A stretch of 64,000 bases of DNA from Ailurus styani. Taxonomy: Eukaryota > Chordata > Mammalia > Carnivora > Ailuridae. The notes beneath the pieces are model-generated. The model made no database searches. It was not told where the DNA came from and saw only the letters and a list, made by a program, of their open reading frames with translations. Made by a program: the position numbers and the translations under genes. The stretch covers positions 1-64,000 of the forward strand of contig LNAC01001922.1 in assembly GCA_002007465.1 (NCBI GenBank), given 5' to 3'. Below, in pieces: positions 10,762 to 21,945 of the stretch; position 1 is the first letter of the stretch, and each line of letters begins with the position of its first letter.

Positions 10762-11289
10762 GAAGAGGGCACTGCTTCACCCAAATGGATGATCCCTATC
10801 AGGGATGGCTTAGAGAGGGTGCTGTCTCTGAGGCTCACTCAGATGTGTCTTCCACTCTGCATTTCCCTCTCCTACCAAGCAGAATTCATTGCTTTTACTT
10901 TGAGTCCATAAAATTTTGCTAATACTTCTTTTATAATGTTTAGCTCAGTCTAACCTGTTTGTTAATTAGCTGTGATTGGGACCTTGTTATAAGACAGCAC
11001 TGGACGTGCATCTCAAAAACACTGGTATGCCTGAGGTGCCTGGAATAGTCTTTGTACTCTGTATGAGCTCCATAATGGTTTGGTACATTGAATGGAATTG
11101 CAGTTAATCTGGAGAGGGCAAATTTTGAGGGTAGAGTGTGTACTTTCACTTTGAATCCACTCAGAATAATTTGCCAGAGATGTAAATAGGTGTAGAGAGA
11201 TGAGATGGGCATCCTAAGTTATTCTCCGAAGAGACCAAATAAATACCACTTGTTTGGTCCAACTATACATTTAAACACTACAAATTTGG
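10762..11289. other. Unassigned sequence
   Basis: No gene or confident repeat seen. Confidence 0.4.
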
Positions 11290-11480
11290 GTACTGTGTAT
11301 GATCTGTCACTTATTAACTGTCCAGTAGCTGTGGACATGTCACTTTTTGTCTCAGGGATTCCAGTTCCTTCACCTGTTAAAATGGTATGTTTATCCTTAG
11401 GATACAGTGAGATCATATGTGTAAAGCTCTGTGCACATTCCCTAGCACATGGTATCTCCTCATTACCTGTTCTTTGTTAT
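11290..11480 (+). repeat. MIR
   Basis: Phrases CACTTATTAACTG, GTCACTTTTTGTCTCAG and the closing CCCTAGCACATGG follow MIR order. Confidence 0.65.
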
Positions 11481-11594
11481 TATTTTTATTTTCACAGTGC
11501 TTTGAAGTTGATCATACCTCCATCTTACAGATAAAATATAACAATGACTCTCGTGTATTGGGTGCAATCTTCCGCTGGATTTTTGCAGCAAGCT

Positions 11595-11745
11595 TGTGGG
11601 GAGGTACCATTATCACTCCCACTTTTATAAAGAGGAACCAAGTTGTGCTCGGGGTCATTCAGCTGGGTAAGCAGTGGAGCTGGGATTCATGCTCAGCTCT
11701 GATGAACTCCTGAGACTTCATTCTTTCCACTATGACAAGCTGCCT
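11595..11745 (-). repeat. MIR
   Basis: Reversed MIR core: TTATCACTCCCACTTTTATA, then CATTCAGCTGGGTAAGCAGT and GAGCTGGGATTCATGC. Confidence 0.72.
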
Positions 11746-12884
11746 GTAAGGAATGATTGCCACTTCAAAATTGCACTCAGCCTTCTTAAAATACTTCTGT
11801 TCTTCAAACGAAATACCTCACGTCAGTTCTAAATCTGTAATACTTGGGGAATTAGGGCCTCATCCCATGTAATGCTGCAGTGTGCTCTCTGTGCTGCTAA
11901 AACTTCAGACACAGGGTTTTCACCCTTGAGGCATCTGCTGGTGGGCGGCTGATCCTTATGCCGTCTATGAGGTGCTGTGAGAGCAGTCTAGATGAAGAAT
12001 GCTTGTAAATGCAAGCCAGTATTTCTGCACAAGACCTGTTTGTTGCTACTACTGAATATATTAGTTCATTACACGTCTTCCAAATAGTTAGGAAGAATTT
12101 GCAGTAAGCATTATAGAATGTATATATTTCAAACCCGGAGCTGGGATGTTACAAGCTTACAGTTACTAACATGTGAATTTTAACTGTTGTTCCCTGTCAG
12201 AGGTAACTGATGGCAGAATGAAAACTCTGGAATATAACTTCATTCAAATGTGAATGGATAGGGCCAAAGGAAAATCTTCTGATTGGAAATTGGACCCTTG
12301 CCAGCTCTTGAGTTCTGAGGGAGATCTGAGACCTGGGGGAAAATAGCCAAGTTATAAAATATGATTTCCTTTTGCTTTCACTTTGTTTCTTCGAATGTAA
12401 CATTCCCACGTAGTCTGTAGTTATGTTTGATCACATCAAAGCTAGTTTAGATACATCTTCTGAAACACTCAAAATATTTTGCTAAGAAACCTAGAGAGGT
12501 TATTTTCACTTCAGTATGAGCAAAGTCTAGCTCTATTAGAAATGATTACTAAGCTCTTTTTTCTTTAATTCAAGATTTTTACTGGTTCTTTAAAAATTTT
12601 CACAAATCCTTAGCAAAATGAAAAAAATGAAGGGCAATGTGGTATATTTTCCATGAAGCTAAATTCATTTAATTATAAGTGCTGATCTTCTATTTTGAGA
12701 TTCAGTCATTGCAAATTTTTCTGTGTTGCAATGTCCCTTTTATTATGAAATGGTGGTAATAGTAGACTGAAGTTTCTACATTTAATGTTTTTGGCAGTAT
12801 CTGAAGTTGCTAGCTCTATTTCTGTTTGCCAATTTTTTGTTTGTTTTTAATTTACTGACCTGTGTAATGTAAGTCTGGAACCAC
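11746..12884. other. Unassigned sequence, no gene seen
   Basis: A/T-rich unique-looking DNA. Short open frames only. Confidence 0.4.
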
Positions 12885-13110
12885 TGGTGTGGTAGAAAGA
12901 GCACAGGCTTTGAAATCAGAAACCCCTGAATTTCCTTCCTTGCTAAATCTACTATAAGCCAGATGAACTGGGTCATTATTGGTGCTCCTAGAATCTCAGC
13001 TTCTCTATTTGTAATACAAAGGAACAGGGTTGTTGAGAGAATTCAATGTGATTGAATATGCAAAATGTCTAGCTCACAGTCCTACTTAATAAACAATCAT
13101 TTTTCCTCTT
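12885..13110 (+). repeat. MIR
   Basis: MIR order is clear: GTAGAAAGAGCACAGGCTTT, 'CTCTATTTGTAATAC', GTTGTTGAGAGAATTCAATG, ending AATAAACAATCA. Confidence 0.75.
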
Positions 13111-13289
13111 TATTTATTTTTTTTCTTCTAGAAGCACAATTCATGTGAAGAGTGTGACCATTGTTTGAGATATGGGAGAAGAGCTGATAAGGCAGACAAA
13201 TCACAGAATAGAAAATGATGATCCCAAAGGCAGGAGGTGTTTGAGGTAAGTCTTTCTTTCTGTTCCTTACAACATTTTCTTATATTCAA

Positions 13290-13365
13290 GTCTTGCAGGG
13301 CAGTAATTTATCTTGTTTGTGATTCCCCAGCATCGGGCACACAGGGCAGGCTCAGAGAGGCCCCT
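13290..13365 (+). repeat. L2 3' fragment (probable)
   Basis: CTTGCAGGGCAGTAATTTAT then GATTCCCCAGCATCGGGCAC resembles the L2 terminal region. Confidence 0.45.
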
Positions 13366-13689
13366 GCTACAAGTGGTATGACCCGGGAAGTGGGCTCTGA
13401 TTTGGCTATTTGCATGCATGAAATTTATTGGGGAGTATTTGCCAGTTTAATGGCTATAGGGGAAGTGAAGGAAGAAGGGCCAGGCAGAGATCTCTGACAA
13501 TGCTACAGCGAGTTTTGGAGCTGGGATAACCATGCACTTGTCCTGAATTAGGGGATTCAAGCTTTTTACTCCCTCCATCCATCAGTCATAGGATGTGTGT
13601 GGGTTGAAATAGGGAGGGGAGTGTGACTTGGGAGAGGTCCCTTCCTTCAGCTGAGGGCAGTCTCAGGAGGGGTTTTAGCAGCAAGCTCT

Positions 13690-14145
13690 CAGTTGCTCTT
13701 ACGGGTAGAATTGTGTCCTTCCAGAAGTTGTTGAAGTCTTAACCCCAGATACATGTGAATGTGACCTTATTTGGAAACAGCGTCTTCGGAGAGGATCAAA
13801 GTGATCAAGTTAAGATGATATGATTAGGATGGGTTCTAATCCAATACGACTATGTCCTTATAAAAAGGGGACATTTTGACACAAAAATAGACATGTGTAG
13901 AGAGAAGACAATGTAAAGGCCCAGCAAGATTGCCATCTGCAAACCAAGGAGTGCCTGAGGCTACTGAAGCTAGGCTCCCAGAGGCTAGGACCACATCTTC
14001 CCTCACAGCCCTCAAAAGCAACCTGTCCACACATACCTTGATTTTGAACTTCCACACTCCAGAACTTTGAGACAGTACATTTCTGTTACCAGAGCTGCCC
14101 AGTGTGTGGTGGTCTGTTACAGCAGCCCTGGGAAACAAATATAGT
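13690..14145 (+). mobile_element. MLT1-type MaLR solo LTR
   Basis: Begins GGTAGAATTGTGTCCTTCC and carries GTGAATGTGACCTTATTTGG, 'ATGTCCTTATAAAAAGG', TTCCACACTCCAGAACTTTG and ends 'GCAGCCCTGGGAAAC'. This is the standard order of an MLT1 long terminal repeat. Internal MaLR sequence is absent, so it is a solo LTR. Confidence 0.75.
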
Positions 14146-15152
14146 TGCCAGTGTTCTGACAGTAGGGCTACGTGTGCCTGAGTTCTGAAGTGGGGTGGCA
14201 GGGGGGACCCATGGCACATCACAGTGTTACTAACAGAAGTCCATTATGTTTGTGGGGTGAAGGAATCTTTATGATTTAACTTTGACCAAAGTGAGGTCAT
14301 GTTTCTCCCTGAAAGGAATCTACTAAGTAGCTGGTGGACTGGTCCTTCTGTCTAATGATGTTTATACACCTCAATACAATGAAATGCCTGGCCCTATAAG
14401 GCTGCCTTCAGGCTAACTATGTCCAGAAACTGACAAAGAAAGGGGGCTCTGCACGTGGCTCAGAAAACACTCTGAATCTGAAGTGCCCTAGAAACCAGGT
14501 GTATTTATGGACTTGGTTCTCAAGGTAGGCTTGAACTGTTCTGGGACTTATTACTGCTCTTGCATTGTCAGCTTGACAAGCCTGTTTAAGGAAATGAGAT
14601 TTTAAAATATAACAAGAGTCCTGGCTATGGAGGACGAAGGAGGTATCAAAAAGTGACAATAAGGAATTTTTATATCACAGTATAGCTCAGAGTAAATGCT
14701 AATTTACTGAGCTGAGCAGTTCTATCAGGGTAGAAGAGAAATGGGGATGGATTCACATAATTTTAGATTGATGTTTGGTGGTACTCTGTGTTTCTGTATT
14801 ACCTTTGGATTTTGTCCAGCCTATCAGAGGCTGGGGCTGTGTCTTATTCATCTCTGTGGTCTCAGCACCAAATAGGATGGACAATTCTGGGAACTGAGTA
14901 AGTGTTAAGAGCTGGGGAGTATATGAGATCAGCCTGTGTAATCCCCTTGTCTTTTCCCTGCAAGTTGTGAGCGTGAGCTATATTCTTCTTCCATCAGTAG
15001 AACAGTAGGAGCAGAGAAATCCATCGTCTCGCTCATGCCAACAACTAAACTGTTGTCAGAGTTTGCATTGCAAAATCTTTATTTCTGGTCAGAGGCAGGA
15101 AGAAAACAATCTGCTTTCTGCTGAACTCCAGGTAAGTACTCAGGGCTTGAGG
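14146..15152. other. Mostly unassigned sequence with one L2 piece
   Basis: No gene seen. An L2 3' fragment on the plus strand lies at about 14815-14915 (GGGCTGTGTCTTATTCATCT). Confidence 0.45.
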
Positions 15153-15225
15153 TTCATCCGTCCGTTCGTTCGTTCGTTCGTTCCTTCCTTCCTCTGTCTC
15201 TGTCTCTCTCTCTTTCTCTTCTTGT
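15153..15225. repeat. (TTCG)n / (TTCC)n / (CT)n compound microsatellite
   Basis: Six or so TTCG units follow two CCGT-like units, then TTCC and CTCT runs. Retention of a CpG in each unit is unusual for mammalian DNA. Confidence 0.9.
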
Positions 15226-15544
15226 GAGCTCCCCACTCACTTCCCTGGTCGTTCACTTCTAATGTCTCCTCAGAAATCCAGAAATGCTTGGAATTCATTT
15301 GCAGTGTGAGGGGGAACAGATAGTGAGGGGTGATTGTGAGAGCCCAGCATCCTCTGCTTCAGTTTGGAGAGCTCCGAAGGTACCTTACACCACACAGTTC
15401 TCCTGATGCGTTAGGCAGAAGCCGCTCCCAGCAGGACCTTTCAGAGATCCCACCTTTGCTGGACCTCCTCCTCTCCCCATTTTGTTTCTCCCATTCCCTT
15501 ACTAGTATCCTAGGGGACACTGTCTTCATAAATTTCTCATACAT

Positions 15545-15765
15545 GGGGCACCTGGGAGGCTCAGTGGGTTGAGTGTCTACCTTCGGCTCAGGACGTGATC
15601 TCAGGGTCTTGGGACTGAGCCCGCAATGGCCTCCTCCCTGCTCGGTGGGAAGTCTGCTTCTTCCTCCCTCTGTTCCTCCCTTCTGCCCATGTGCTCTCTT
15701 TGTCTCTTTCCTCCCTCTCTCTCTCTCTCAAGTAAATACATAAGTAAATCTTTAAAAAAATAAAT
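15545..15765 (+). mobile_element. Can-SINE
   Basis: GGGGCACCTGGGAGGCTCAG head, diverged body, CT-rich linker and AAATCTTTAAAAAAATAAAT tail. Target duplication AAATTTCTCATACAT at 15530 is repeated with one change at 15766. Confidence 0.93.
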
Positions 15766-15854
15766 AAATTACTCATACATGAATTCTCATCTCAGGGAAA
15801 CCTTACTTTAGGTTTTCTACAGTATGAGGGGAGAAAAGCCTACTCTCCTGACTG

Positions 15855-16985
15855 AGGTCCTCTCTAAAAACTGCCCCATTTCTCTGCTCCCTTTCAAAGC
15901 AGAACTTCTCAAAAGAGTCATGTGGTGCCTCTCATTCCTCTCTATTTCCTTCCTCAAACTATTCTAATTAGGCTTCTATACCAAACACTCCATAGAAACC
16001 GCTCTTTTCAGTATCACCAGTGACCTCTATCTGGCCAAATTCAATAGCTACCTCTTGTTCTCATTTTGTAGGAATTCTCAGCAGTATATAACTCATCTGA
16101 CCCTTCCTGTAGAGACACTCTCTTTTCTTGGCTTTCCTGACATCACACTCCTAATTTTCTTCGTACCTCATAGGTCATTCCTTCCTAACTTTTGAGCTTA
16201 TTCCCTCTTCTCTGTTTGGCCTGCTATATGTTGAAATACCCCATGGCTTAGATCTTGGACCCCTTCTTTTATCTATTTATGCTTCTCCCTGTATGTGCTG
16301 TAAATTTGTGCCTCTTGCCCCAATTTCTCCATTAAATTTTAATTTATATGCCCTACTGTCTATTAGACATCTCCACTAGTGTATTTAATTAATGCATCTT
16401 AAACTGAAACGTCCAAGAGTGAACTGTTGCTTCTATATGCCAACAGTTTAATGAACACTTATGTTTCTCACCTACTCCTCCTGGTCTTTGTAAATACATC
16501 ACTTTGCACTGTACTGCTCAAACTAGAGACAGAACAGTCCTCCTCCATTTCTCTACTCTGCCCTCCCTCCTACCACATCTAATTGATGAGACAGCCCCAC
16601 TGACTATGCCACTGCATTATGTTCTTTATCTGAATTTCTCATCGTCTCGTTTGCCACCAGCAGTCCAGCTGTCATCTTTTATCACTCGGACTACTGAATC
16701 AGTCAGCTAACTGGTCCCTTACTTCCTCTGTCTATCCTCCCCACCTGCCTTAAACCATTCTTGGAACACATAATGAGATCACATCATTCTCCTGCTTAAA
16801 ACTCTGCATGGCCTCTTCCTGCACTTTGGATGAAATCTAGAGTCTTTGCTACAATTTACAATCTATGCTTACCCTACTGATTCTTCCCTTTCCTTAGATG
16901 CAGCCATCAGACATTCCAGACTTGTGTGTAGCCTAGCACATGACAAGTTTTATGTGGTTCATCCTTCTGCCTACTGTACTTTGGT
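15855..16985 (+). mobile_element. L2 (LINE-2) reverse-transcriptase region
   Basis: A long L2 fragment in the sense direction. It can be followed from the palm-proximal segment (ATCACCAGTGACCTCTATCT at 16013) through 'ACACTCTCTTTTCTTGGCTT' and 'TAGACATCTCCACT' to the C-terminal phrase GGCCTCTTCCTGCACTTTGG. Where the family's YADD catalytic motif belongs (about 16291-16312) the DNA reads GTATGTGCTGT, so the active site is lost. L2 has been inactive in placental mammals for a very long time. Confidence 0.78.
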
Positions 16986-17016
16986 CCTCGGTCTTTTCTT
17001 CATTTTTGCGTGAGAT

Positions 17017-17019
17017 AGA

Positions 17020-17050
<31 letters not shown>
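17017..17050. repeat. (CT)n followed by a T-run
   Basis: About 13 CT units and then nine T residues. Confidence 0.9.
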
Positions 17051-18124
17051 GTAGCTCTACTTGTTTCCTATTCTTTTTAAAAATTTCTGTTTTTCCAACT
17101 TCATTGAGGCATAATTGACAAACATAATTTTATGTACTTAGGATGTACAACATAATGATTTGATATACATATTCACTGTGGTGATTACCAGATAAAGATA
17201 ATTAATACATCCATTACCTCACATGGTTAACTCTTTTGTTGTTGTTGTTTATGGTATGAATACGTAAGATCTACTCCTCTCAGCAATTTTCAAATATTCA
17301 ACATAGTATTATTAAATGTAGTCGGCATGTTGTATAGTAGAGCCTCAGAATTTATTCTGACAACTGGAAGTTTATAACTTTTAACCTATGTTTCCAATTT
17401 CCCCATCCCCCCAGCCCCTGGCAACCACCCTTCTGTTTGCTGTCTCTATGAAATCGGCTTTTTTTTTTTTTTTTTTTTTTTTGTAGATTCCACATATATG
17501 TGATACCGTACAGTATTTGCTTTTTTTCTCTGTCTGGCTTATCTCACTTAGTATAAGCCCTCCACTTTCACCCATGTTGTCGCAAATGTTAGAATTTCCT
17601 TCTCTCTTGTGGCTAAATAATACCCTATTTTACCCATTCTTTTATCCATTTTTTCTTTACTTAGTTATCTGTCAAAAGGCATTAAGGTTGTTTCAGTATT
17701 TTGGCTATTGTGACTAATGCTGCAATAAACATGGGAGTGCAGATAATCTTTTTGGGATACTGATTTCATTTCCTTGAGATATTTACCCAGGAGTAGAATT
17801 GCTAGATTGTATCGTTGTTCTATTTTTAATTTTTTGAAGAGCCATCATATTTTTTTCCATAATGGCTATACCAGTTTGCATCCCTAGCAACAGCGTATAA
17901 GGATACCTCATTCCCCACATCCTTATTAACATTGGTTATCTCTTGTCTTTTTAATGATAGCTATACTGATAGGTGTGAACTAATATCTTATGTGGTTTTG
18001 ATTTGGATTTCCCTGATAATTAGTGATTTTGAACACCTTTTCATGTACCTATTGGCCATCTGTATGTCTTCTTTGAGAAAATGTCTATTCACGTTCTTTG
18101 CCCATTTAAAATGGATTATTTGCA

Positions 18125-18303
18125 GGGCATTTGGGTGGCTCCATGAGTAGAGCATCTGCCTTCAGCTTAGGTCATAGTCTGGGGGCCCTGGGATGGACCC
18201 CCATGTTGGGCTCCCTGCTCAGTGGGGAGTCTGCTTCTCCCTCTGCCCCACCCCCCACTTGTGTTTTCTCTCTCTCTCTCTCAAGTAAATAGTAAAATCT
18301 TTT
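18125..18303 (+). mobile_element. Can-SINE in the old L1
   Basis: GGGCATTTGGGTGGCTCCAT head, body and (CT)n linker, ending AGTAAAATCTTTT. AAAATGGATTATTTGC before the element reappears as AAAATAGATTATATGC after it. Confidence 0.9.
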
Positions 18304-18350
18304 AAAAAATAGATTATATGCTTTTTTTTCTAGTGAGTTACATGAGTTCT

Positions 18351-18519
18351 TTTTTTTTTTTTTAGAGAGGAGTGGGGCAGAGGAAGAGGGAGAGAGAGAA
18401 CCTTAAGCAGGCTCCATGTCCAGTGCAGAGCTACACCTGGGGCTTGATCTCATAACTCAGATCATGGCTGAGCTGAAATCAAGTCAGATGCTTAACTAAC
18501 TGAGCCACCCTGGTACCCC
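18351..18519 (-). mobile_element. Can-SINE at the 3' end of the second L1
   Basis: Minus-strand SINE with head GGGGTACCAGGGTGGCTCAG at 18519 and an A-tail at 18351. TGAGTTCTTTTTTTT flanks both sides, so it went into the A-tail junction of the L1 copy to its right. Confidence 0.88.
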
Positions 18520-18946
18520 TGAGTTCTTTTTTTTTTTAATTTTTATTTACATTCTACTTAGTTAACATACAGTGTAATATTAGTTTCAGGTGTATAATTT
18601 AGTGATTCAGCATATCCATACAACACCCAGTGCTCATCACAACAAGTGCTCTCCTCATTCCCTATCACTTGGGGATGTTTAATCCATCCCCCCCGCCCAC
18701 CTCCCCTCTGGTAACCATCAGTTTGTTCTCTATAGTTAAGAGTCTGTTTCTTGGTTTGCCTTTCTTTTTTTTCCTCTTATGTTCATTTCTTTTGAGTGAA
18801 GTCATATGGTATTTGTCTTTTTGCAATTGACATATTTCATTTATTATTATACTCTCTAGTTCCATCCACAGCATTGCAAATGGTGAGATCTCATTCTTTT
18901 TTATGGCTGAGTAATATTCCATTGTATATATACACCACCTCTTTTT

Positions 18947-19450
18947 TTATTTTTTATTTATTTTTATTTTTTAAATTTTATTTTTATTCTTTGCCCAAGG
19001 GGTACAGGTCTGTGAATCATCAGGCTTACATCTTTCACAACATTCACCAAAGCACAAACCCTCCCCAATGTCCATAACCCATCCACCCTATCCCTACCCT
19101 CCCACCCCCCAGTAAACCTCAGTTTGTTTTGTGAGATTAGGAGTCTCTTATGGTTTGTCTCCTTCCCCATCCCATCTTGTTTCATTATTTTTCCCTCCTT
19201 ACCCCCCACGACCCCCCACCCTGCTCCTCAAGTTCCTCATATCTGAGAGATCATATGATAATTGTCTTTCTCTGATTGACTTATTTCGCTCAGCATAATA
19301 CCCTCCAGTTCCATCCATGTCGTTGCAAACGGCAAGATTTTGTTTCTTTTGATAGCTATGCATAGTATTCCATTGTATATATATACCACATCTTCTTTAT
19401 CCATTCATCTGTTGATGGACATCTAGGTTCTTTCCATAGTTTGGCTATTG
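18947..19450 (-). mobile_element. Third L1, 5'-truncated, innermost
   Basis: About 500 bases of carnivoran L1 3' sequence, including the reversed phrase GGGGTACAGGTCTGTGAATC, flanked by ACACCACCTCTTTTT at 18932 and 19451. The duplication is perfect, so this is the youngest piece of the stack. Confidence 0.9.
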
Positions 19451-19465
19451 ACACCACCTCTTTTT

Positions 19466-19642
19466 AAAAGATTTTATTTATTTAACAGAGAAAGAGTGAG
19501 CACACAAACAGGGGGAGGCAGAAGAGAGAGAGAAACAGGCTCTCTATTGAACAGGGAGCCTGATGCAGGGTTCAATCCTAGGATCCTGGGTTCATGACCT
19601 GAGCTGAAGGCAGATTAACCGACTAAGCCACCCAGGTGCCCC
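19466..19642 (-). mobile_element. Can-SINE in the second L1
   Basis: Head GGGGCACCTGGGTGGCTTAG at 19642 and tail at 19466. The third L1 entered at its 3' junction, so the SINE's own left duplication is now split off to 18932. Confidence 0.88.
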
Positions 19643-21856
19643 ATATACCATCTCTTCTTTATCCATTCATCAGTTGATGGACATTTGGGCTCTTTCCATA
19701 CATAATTTAGCTATTATAGATAATGCTGCTATAAACATTGGTGTGCTTATATCCCTTTGAGAGTTGTATGAGTACTTTATGTATTTTGGACATAAATTTT
19801 GGCAACCCCTTATAGATAATGGTTTGCAAATATTTTTTCCCATTATGTTGCTTTTTCATTTTGTTGATGTTTCCTTTGCTGTACAGAAGGTCTTCAGTTT
19901 GATGTAGTCCTACATGTTTATTTTAACTGTGTTGTCTGTGCTTTTGGTATTTTATGTAGGAAATTTATTGCCAAGACCAATATCAAGGAGCTTTTTCCAT
20001 GTATTTTCTTTTAGAAGTTTTATGTTTTCAGATGTTACATTTAAGTTTTTAATCCATTTTGAATTTTTGTGAATGGTGGAAGATAGGTGTCTAGCTTCAT
20101 TCTTTTGTATGTGAGTTTCCAGCTTTCCTAATACCATTTATTTAAGAGACTATCCTTTCCCCAAGGTGTGTTCTTGATGCCCTTGTCAAAGATTAGTTGA
20201 CCATCTATGCGTGGGTTTATTTCCAGGCTCTCTATTTTGTTTTACTTATCTATGTTTCTGTTTTTATGCCTGTACCTACTGTCTTGGTCACTATAGCTTT
20301 ATGATACGGTTTGAAATCAGGAATTGTGATACCTCAATATTTGTTTCTCTTTCTCAAGGTTGCTTTGGCTATTCAAGACCTTTTATGGTCCACAGAAATT
20401 TCAGGATAGTTTTCTATTTCTGAGAATAATGCCATTGGAATTTTGATAGAAATTGTATTCAATCTATAAACTGATTTGGTAGTCTATACTACCAAAATAT
20501 TTTATCAGTATTAATTCTTCCAATCCAAGAACACAAGATAAACTTCCATTTATTTGTGTCTTCAATTTCCTTCCTCAGTGTCTTACAGCTTTTAGGGTTC
20601 AGGTCTTTTACCACCATGGTTAAATGTGTTCCTAAGTATTTTATTATTTTTGATGCTATTGTAAATGTGATTACTTTCTGAATTTGTCTTTCAGATAGTT
20701 CACTGTTAGTATATACAAACACAGCTGAGTTTTGTATGTTAATTTTGTGTCCTGCAACATTGAATTATTAGTACTAATAGTTTTTTTGGGGGGGGAGTAG
20801 AGTCTTTAGGGTTTTCTATATATAGGCATATCATCTGTAAACAGATAATTTTATTTATCTCCTTCCAATTTGGATGCCTTTTATTTCTTTTCCTTATTTA
20901 ATTTCTGTGTCTAGAACTTCCAGTACTCTGTTGAATAGAATTGGCAAAAGTGGGCATCCCTGTCTTTTCCTGAACTTAGAGGAAAGGTTTTTAACATTTC
21001 ACCAGAGTATGATGTTAACTATAGGCCAATCATATATGACCTTCATTATGGTGAGGTACATTTCTTTTATGTCTAATTTGTTGATGGTTTTTATTATGAA
21101 AGTGTGTTCAGTTTTGTCAGATGCTTTTCTTCTCTTTTTTTGGTCAAATGCATCTATTAACATGATCATATGATTTTTATCCTTCCTTCTCTTAATGTGG
21201 TAAATCATATTTATTGATTTGCATATGTGACCCACCCTTGCATCCCAGGGATAAGTACACTTGATCATGGTGTATTGTCCTTTTAATGTGCTCTCAAAGT
21301 TCTTGCATTTGGTTTCCTAGCATTTTGTTGAGGACTTTTGCATATATGTTCATCAGGTATATTGGCTTGTAATTTTCTTTTCTTGTAGTATCCTTGTCTG
21401 GTTTTGTTATAAGGGTAATGCTGACCTTATAAAAAGAGCTTGGAAGTATTCCTTCCTCTTCAGTTTTTTGGGAAAGGATTAGTATTAATTCTTTAAATGT
21501 TTGGTAGAATCCACCAGTAAAGGCATCTGGTCCTGGACTTTTATTTGTTGGGAAAATTTTGATTACTGATTCAGTCTCCTTCCTAGTTATTGGTCTGTTC
21601 AGATTTTCTATTATTTCATGATTCAGTCTTGTTAAGTTGTATGTCGCTAGGAACTTATCCACTTCTTTAAATTAGCTAATTTTTTAGCATTAATTTTTTT
21701 ATAGTAGTATCTTATAACCCTTTGTATTTCTTTGTATTTCTGTGATATCAGTTGTAATGTCTCCTCTTTTGCTTATAATTTTATTAATTTGATTCATATC
21801 TTTTTATTTCTTAGTCTAGATAAAAATTTATCATTAATTTATCTTGAATAAAAACT

Positions 21857-21945
21857 CTGAGGGACACTCCGAGGGACACTCTGAGTGGCCCAGTTGGTTA
21901 AATGTTCGACTCTTGGTTGTGATCTCCAGGTTGTGAGATCGACTT
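21857..21945 (+). mobile_element. Can-SINE head fragment without linker or tail
   Basis: TGAGTGGCCCAGTTGGTTAA to TTGTGAGATCGA is the tRNA-related half of a SINE. The 3' half is missing. GAGGGACACTC is duplicated immediately upstream (21849 and 21860). Confidence 0.7.

Larger units (their letters stand above)
18520..19760 (-). mobile_element. Second L1, 5'-truncated, inserted in the old L1
   Basis: The minus-strand 3'UTR begins at the T-run near 18530 (read backwards) and the copy extends to about 19760 once two insertions are removed. GAGTTACATGAGTTCTTT (18336) and GAGTTGTATGAGTACTTTA (19761) are its diverged target duplication and re-join the old L1 cleanly at the phrase before TATGTATTTTGGA. 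Confidence 0.82.
17065..21835 (-). mobile_element. Old L1 (host of a nested stack): 3'UTR and much of ORF2
   Basis: From left to right the sequence runs backwards through an L1: 3'UTR and ORF2 end (17065-18350), then, after about 1.4 kb of later insertions, ORF2 again from about 19761 to 21835. Minus-strand translation of 21294-21662 shows the RT entry segment (NLNRPITRKETES, TNKSPGPDAFTGGFYQTFKE, LITKPDKDT). 20489-20722 shows the post-RT segment (KYLGTHLT, SWIGRINTDK). At 20829-20841 the catalytic loop reads FTDDM in place of FADDM and sits in a broken frame. It is inactive. Confidence 0.85.
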
